Shown: in pieces, positions 58,800-64,000 of the stretch | Numbering within the stretch: the first letter of the stretch is position 1 | Layout: each line of letters begins with the position of its first letter | Assembly: GCA_001641205.1 (NCBI GenBank) | Contig: LSMX01000001.1 | Coordinates: 62,001 to 126,000 of the forward strand | Direction of reading: 5' to 3' | Source: Mycoplasma sp. Bg1 | Lineage (GTDB): Bacteria > Bacillota_I > Bacilli_A > Mycoplasmatales > Hepatoplasmataceae | DNA length: 64,000 nt | Made by a program: the position numbers and the translations under genes | The notes under the pieces: model-generated | Told to the model about the DNA's origin: nothing | The model's database searches: none | The model's input: the letters and a program-made list of their open reading frames with translations, nothing else

Positions 58800-59777
58800 A
58801 TGGAAAATAAATTAATTAGAAATTATGAACAACCTTTAAATTTAAAAGAAATTCAAAAAGTACAACTTCTTTTTGAAAAACTTTTTATTGCTAATTTAAT
58901 TAATAATTTTAATATTTTAGAAGTACGAAGTCCACTTATTTTTAATGAAAATTTAAATACTGATACTTTTGAACTTGCAGAATCAAGAGCAATTAATTTT
59001 GATTCTAGTACAAATGAAGGGGTTTTTACGATTTATAATCGTTATGTTTATTGGCTTTTAAATACAATTAATAAATTAGCTATAAAAAATAATAATGGAA
59101 TTTTAACTCATGCTCATTTTATAAATAGAGATAAGGAAAATACTAATCATTCTTCTATGGAAGAAAATCAATTAATTATTGAATATCGCTATGACAATGA
59201 AACGGATATTTTGCAAAAAATCCTTAAAACTGCTAGATTAATTTTTAATATAATTATTAATACTAAAAGAGAAATTATTCCTTTATTTAAAGCAGTGCCT
59301 CATATTGCAAAAGATAATCTTGATATTATTGATTTAGATTTACATCATTCAAAATATAAAACTTTTTCAATGGAAGAAGTAGAAAAGGAACTTGCACAAG
59401 CTAAGGGGAGTGTTTTGCTTCTGAATGTGTTAACTTTAGAAAATGAAATTATTGATGATAGTGCAGAAGAATATTTACGAGTTATAACTTATAATGAAAA
59501 TAGTACTCAAGCTTATAAATTATTTAATGCTTCAATTAGAAAAACACTAGAAGATTTAAAAAGAGAATCAGAAGCTTCAGAAAATTATAAAGAAGAATAT
59601 AACTTTATTAAACATTTTGTTAGTAAAGAATATCCACGTACTTTTAATATTACAATTGATCTTGATAATGTTTTACTTTTTGTGATGGGGCTTGGACATA
59701 AAGCAGAACTACAATCATCAAGTGAAATTGGTGTTATTGAAAAAATTTTAAAAGAAAAGAAAATAATTCACTTATAA
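58800..59777 (+). CDS. AsnA-like (aspartate-ammonia ligase family) protein, active site altered
   Basis: 325 residues that align by eye with AsnA, the class II synthetase-like enzyme making asparagine from aspartate and ammonia. Matches include NILEVRSPLIF (AsnA: LIEVQAPIL), AESRAINFD, GILTHAHFINRDKEN (AsnA: GLYTHMKALRPDED), and the C-terminal EYPRTF...LGHKAELQSSSEIGV (AsnA: EMPQTIGGGIGQSR...PHIGQVQAGVW). Key AsnA motifs are degenerate: HSLAKWKR is NRYVYWLL, SVYVDQWDWE is LIIEYRYD and GGGIGQSR is absent. It may be an inactive or repurposed paralog. Co-directional with lysS; a terminator follows. Confidence 0.6.
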   Translation: MENKLIRNYEQPLNLKEIQKVQLLFEKLFIANLINNFNILEVRSPLIFNENLNTDTFELAESRAINFDSSTNEGVFTIYNRYVYWLLNTINKLAIKNNNGILTHAHFINRDKENTNHSSMEENQLIIEYRYDNETDILQKILKTARLIFNIIINTKREIIPLFKAVPHIAKDNLDIIDLDLHHSKYKTFSMEEVEKELAQAKGSVLLLNVLTLENEIIDDSAEEYLRVITYNENSTQAYKLFNASIRKTLEDLKRESEASENYKEEYNFIKHFVSKEYPRTFNITIDLDNVLLFVMGLGHKAELQSSSEIGVIEKILKEKKIIHL

Positions 59778-59791
59778 AAGTAAAATAAAAA

Positions 59792-59817
59792 AGAACACAA
59801 ATAGTGTTTTTTTCTTT
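59792..59817 (+). terminator. Rho-independent terminator after the AsnA-like gene
   Basis: The stem AACAC / GTGTT with a 5-base loop is followed by six or more T residues. Confidence 0.75.
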
Positions 59818-59956
59818 TTCATTAAAAATAACATAAATACACAGAAATTAAAATAAGATTAAATATATCTATATTTTATAAACTATAAATTAAATAATTA
59901 TTGAAATAGGAATTTTACAAATAGTAGTTGAATTTATAATAATAATGTTTTAAAAA

Positions 59957-60151
59957 AGTATTTTAATTATTATTAATAATGGGAACAAGTGGTTAAAATT
60001 AAATATTTTTACTTATAATTTTATTGATATGATTAAATAATCATCTAATTGGAATAACTAAGGTTGTGTAGATGAAAATATATTTAAAATATATTTAAAG
60101 AAAATCAAGAATATTTTTAATGAAGATGTAAAAGATTGTGTTAAATCATAA
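59957..60151 (+). pseudogene. Possible decayed gene fragment
   Basis: One frame reads protein-like segments interrupted by two TAA codons: SILIIINNGNKWLKLNIF..., then a short gap, then DENIFKIYLKKIKNIFNEDV to a stop. No start codon or family match. It may be chance in AT-rich DNA. Confidence 0.25.
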
Positions 60152-60177
60152 ATTTTTTTATTGTAAAAATTTATGAT
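60145..60177. repeat. Perfect 13-bp inverted repeat
   Basis: ATCATAAATTTTT and its complement flank a 7-base loop, with A/T runs. It could terminate transcription in either direction or be a regulatory hairpin before the second permease. Confidence 0.5.
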
Positions 60178-60245
60178 AAATAAAATAGTAAAGATAATGT
60201 TTAACTTAATAAATAATAGTTGTTTTAATATTAGCAGGTAAAAAT

Positions 60246-63200
60246 ATGGGTTTAATTTTTTGAATAATTATCGGAATAATTCTTGGAATTTTCATTCTTA
60301 CTACTTTATGAATTTTCTTTAATTTTTTAAAAAATAGTAAAAGAGATTACAATCTTTATAAATCAGTTTATAAATCAGTTTTTTCAAGAAAACTCTCTCT
60401 TTATATTATCATTATTTTTTATTTAATCTCATTTGGTCTTGTTGGGGGTTTGACCTCCACTATAGGAAGACTTAATTCTGAAGTTACTTCTTATATTAAG
60501 GACAACCATCTTCATCAAGGGGTTATTCAACAAACTTCTTATAATAAAAATACTCCTACAGATGATACTTTAGATCAGAAATCATTTTATCTTGCAACTC
60601 AAGGAGTGCTTGATTTTTATAATGAAAAAGATCAAAATTGTTTAGAAGAAATAAATTTTATTGATATGCTTGGTGGACAAAAAATTAAAAATGGAATCAT
60701 TATAAAAAATGGAAACCCCACTACAAAAGAAAGATTAGATGGATCTACTTCTCCCTTATCAATTAGAGCAAATGACTATAATTCCAAAACATATCAAACT
60801 TATTCAATGATGGATATTAGTGCTTTTTGAAATTTTTGATATGATAATACTAGTTTTACAGGAAATGAAGAATGATTAATTTATTCTTATAATGGTGAAC
60901 CACAAAGTTATGAAGATACATTTGAAGTTAGTCATAATGAGAGCGGTGCAATTACATGAGTTGAGCAAAAAATGAATAAATTCATTTTTAATCCCACTAT
61001 TGATCTTGATTCAAATGATTCTAATTATTGAACTTTTGAAAAAACAATTGATGATGAAAATAATGGTTGAAATAGTTTTAGTTCAGTTGCTTATAATATT
61101 TTTGATCGAGATTTAAATAAATATTACAGCACTCTTACTACTTATATTTTTGAATATTATCTTACTGAATTTGATGAAAATGACCAATTTGCAAATCAAT
61201 TTGCTTCTTCAAGGGTTTTTGAATATCAAAATCATGTTTATAATACAGATTTTCTTTTACAATCTTATAATAAAAATCAAGCTTATGATAAAAATAAGTC
61301 CACTAGTGAAAACACTTTTTTAGATAATTCAGGAAAAGATAATCATGGTGTTTATTCAATTGATACTATGAAATTTTATAATAATACTGGTCAAGAAGTA
61401 AAAGGACCAAGTAGTAGTGATGAAAACGATGAATTTTTTGAACCTCATTTGGGGACAAAAGATGATCCTTATCAAGTTTATCTTTTGGAAGAATATTATG
61501 AAGCTAATAATTGAGAAAGCAAAACAAATGAATCAATTAAACTACATAAGCATGGTTTTTATTATGAAGTTCTAGGGTCCTACCATTCACCTACATATTC
61601 TTTTCCAATTCAAACTTTTTCTAGTAGTTTTCAAAATCCAAAAGATAATGCAACAATTTTAATTAGTACTCAATCACTTTTACGATTGACAAGAAAACCA
61701 TCAGTTTCTACAACAAATTATGAATTTTTTGGATTTTCAAATGTTTATAATAAAACCCAAAAAGCAACAGATTGATATTTTTCAGGTGATAGTAAAAAAA
61801 CAAAAAACCTCTCATATACCAATTCTTATCAAGTTAATAAATATTTAAATTATATAAATAGTTTTTTTGGTGATAGTGGATGAGATAATGATGAATCAAC
61901 TATCGAAAATAAACCACAAGATTTTTATTTAAATGGCGAAACAATTAATGAAATGGGGAGCTTAATTTCTTTTCGTTCTTATACAATTATTCAAGAAATT
62001 CATGGTGATAAAATCTTCTTTATGGTAATTATGGGAATTTTTCTCTCTATTACACTTATTGTTTTAACTTTATTAATAAGAAAAAGAATTAGTGATTCTA
62101 ATAAACAAATGGGAACAATTAAAGCATTAGGATTTGATCCAAGTCGAATTGCAACTGCTTATACAATTTTTCCAATTATCATTATTATTTTGGGAAGTAT
62201 TTTAGCAATTATGGTGGCCTTACCACTTAGTCTCTTTTTTGCCTCCCTTTATGGTAGTTTTTACTCGATAAATTTAAGTGGAGTGTATGTAGGATTTACA
62301 CTTTGATTAAAAGTTTTTATTATTCCTCTCCTTTTTTCAATGTTTATTGCTTATTGGATGGCATATTATACCATTAGAAAACCAACACTTGATCTTTTAA
62401 ATAATGTAAATAATGATAAACCAAATTGACTTGTAAGAGGAACAAGCTATCTTATTCCCACTTTTGCTTCCTTTGGATTTACTTATAAATTTAAAGGAAT
62501 TGGTCGAGCTTTTTTTAAATCATTATTATTATTTTTTGCAATTATGGGTTCAATGTCGATTACCTCTTTTGCCTTCGCTTCTTCAACAATGACCAAAACA
62601 ATGACAAAACAAGTTTTTGATATTATTAATTATGATTCTAAATCTATTGAATTTGGTGCTCCTTTTGTAGAGGATATTAATATTAATGATGTTAATGAAA
62701 ATTATGAATTTAAAAATAATACTAAAATGAGAGCTTTTGATTTATTTCCTGATTTAGAACCTAATGGAGAATTAATTTATTATGTTACCATGGTATTTTT
62801 TGAACCTGAAAGAGCATTATTTAAATTTCAAGAATTATTAGATCCTGTTTATCCCGATTTTAATTCTTTTGATTTTACTTTTGAAATTAGTTATGATGAA
62901 AATGGTTCTCCAATAGTAACTTCAAATTATTATATTGATTGAAAAACAGCAGTAGCTCTTTGGACAACAAATATTGCTCTTCATGTTCCAATAGATAATG
63001 ATGAAGATGGAAAAAAAGATGATGAAAATCCTGATTTAACTACATCTATTTATGAAGGTGGTGAAATATCTTTTCAAATGCTTGATCCACTTTTACATGA
63101 TTATGCAGTTAATTTAGTAGCAAATATAGTTACTCGTTATGGAACAGAATCTACCTTTACATTTTTACATTTTTTTAATAAAATTATTAATGATTTTAAT

Positions 63201-64000
63201 GGTTGTATGGGTAACCTAGAATGCTCTGACTTAAAAGAAGATTTAGGAATTATTACTGACTGATTTCAAAAGCAAGATATTAGAAAACTTAAAGATTATC
63301 TTCTTATCGCACTAGAAGAAGAATATATTTTTAATGATATTGTTTTTAATAAAAATTATTATGATGGTCCTGATTCAAGTAATGGTGGAGAAATTAGTCA
63401 AACTATAACTACTTCATTTTCCTCATATTCATTAAAAACAGATCTTAGTGGTAATTTAATTTGAACTAATGATCAAACTAAATTTAAAAATGCTTCTACT
63501 TATATGGAGGGTTATACCTCTATTGATGAGTTAATGATCACTAATGATGTTGGTCCCGTTGCAGAGAAACACATTAGAGCTAGTAAATATGGTGAAAATG
63601 AAACTGATACTGTAGTTAATGTTGCAATGACTAAAGCACAATTTAAAGAATTACAACATTATAAAGAGGCGACCCCCTTATTAAATCAAGATCTTTCATC
63701 TTCTGCGCAAGTACGTGTTTTAGCGAATACAAAAGTTTGAAATAATGAGGAAAATTCTTATCAAACCGCTTATGTTCCGGTGGTTCTTGATGTTGAAGTT
63801 TATGATTCAATTTTTCCCCTAGGAACTTTCTTTTTACAAGCAGATATGGATGATGCAATTAGCAAATCACTTGCACAAGTTAGCAATGTAGATGAAAGCA
63901 CTATTAATGACTTATGGGGAAATGAATCTTGATATCAAGGTTATAGTGATTTTATTAATTCTCAACTTGCTTTAAGTAATGTTGCATCATATAATCCAAA
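60246..64000 (+). CDS. Second giant FtsX-like permease (partial at right edge)
   Basis: Paralog of the gene at 51652, cut by the window after 1251 residues. The N-terminus is almost identical in pattern (SLILWIIIGIILVFF versus GLIFWIIIGIILGIF). Conserved landmarks are DNHLHQGV, DQKSFYLATQGV, LDGSTSPLS, TDFLLQSYNKNQ, RSYTII.EI followed by RKRI.DSNKQ.GTIKALG, GSMSITSFAFASSTM, FNDIVFNKNYYDG and YMEGYTS. The outside loops differ in length and sequence. The first FtsX core is intact; the second lies outside. No ATPase lies between the two permeases except the one at 56009, which may serve both. Confidence 0.85.

Larger units (their letters stand above)
59818..60245. other. Intergenic region before the second FtsX-like permease
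   Basis: A 428-bp AT-rich gap. It contains a possible gene remnant (59957-60151), a 13-bp perfect inverted repeat (60145-60177), and the leader AGCAGGT before the permease at 60246. Otherwise nothing is seen. Confidence 0.5.

Overview
The window is a low-GC bacterial chromosome segment that must be read with UGA as tryptophan (translation table 4). In the standard code gyrA, gyrB, dnaA, serS, dnaX, yidC and ftsH all break at TGA, and each becomes one uninterrupted gene when TGA is Trp. Small genes, 1-base gene overlaps and a Gram-positive-type gene set without any wall-synthesis gene point to a mollicute (Mycoplasma/Spiroplasma relatives). I cannot name the genus. Consecutive gyrB-gyrA-serS and neighbouring tmk, mnmE, tatD, ksgA, yidC, rnpA and rpmH recall the origin region of Mycoplasma genitalium.

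Layout. 1-9.5 kb (minus strand): four tandem YfcC/DcuC-family transporter genes, each with a roughly 200-residue outside domain inserted after the first membrane helix. Between the second and third lies a decayed copy of recR-tmk. 9.6-20.7 kb (minus): tmk, recR, dnaX (carrying two perfect parS sites), the SRP RNA gene, serS, gyrA, gyrB, recF and dnaN. 21-23.2 kb (plus): a PnuC-like transporter and gpsA. 23.5-24.9 kb (minus): dnaA. 24.9-25.2 kb: a DnaA-box cluster that is the likely oriC. 25.2-28.9 kb (plus): rpmH, rnpA and a giant yidC. After two small membrane proteins come a GlcNAc operon (nagE-nagB-nagA), mnmE, a nucleoside-type ABC transporter (ATPase, two permeases, BMP binding protein), tatD, rsmA, a toxin-like gene, prs-pth-tilS-hpt, a small membrane protein, ftsH, a very large FtsX-like permease with its ATPase, lysS, an AsnA-like protein, and a second giant FtsX-like permease that runs off the end.

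Functionally the window combines origin and replication machinery, chromosome segregation sites, translation enzymes, and scavenging: GlcNAc uptake and conversion to fructose-6-phosphate, nucleoside import feeding hpt and prs, and NAD-precursor uptake. Genes are mostly co-directional with replication away from the ~25 kb origin; pnuC and gpsA, just left of dnaA, and the small gene at 29.3-29.6 kb are exceptions.

A recurring oddity is that conserved membrane proteins carry large unrecognised additions: YidC (about 790 extra residues), NagE (loop insertion), the BMP-transporter ATPase and permease (coiled coils), FtsH (both ends), FtsX-like permeases, and all four YfcC proteins. The most informative signals are the block duplication with pseudogenised recR-tmk, the apparent exchange of outside domains among the YfcC copies, the parS pair inside dnaX, and the insertion-laden membrane complexes. 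All statements come from reading the sequence; no database search was run.
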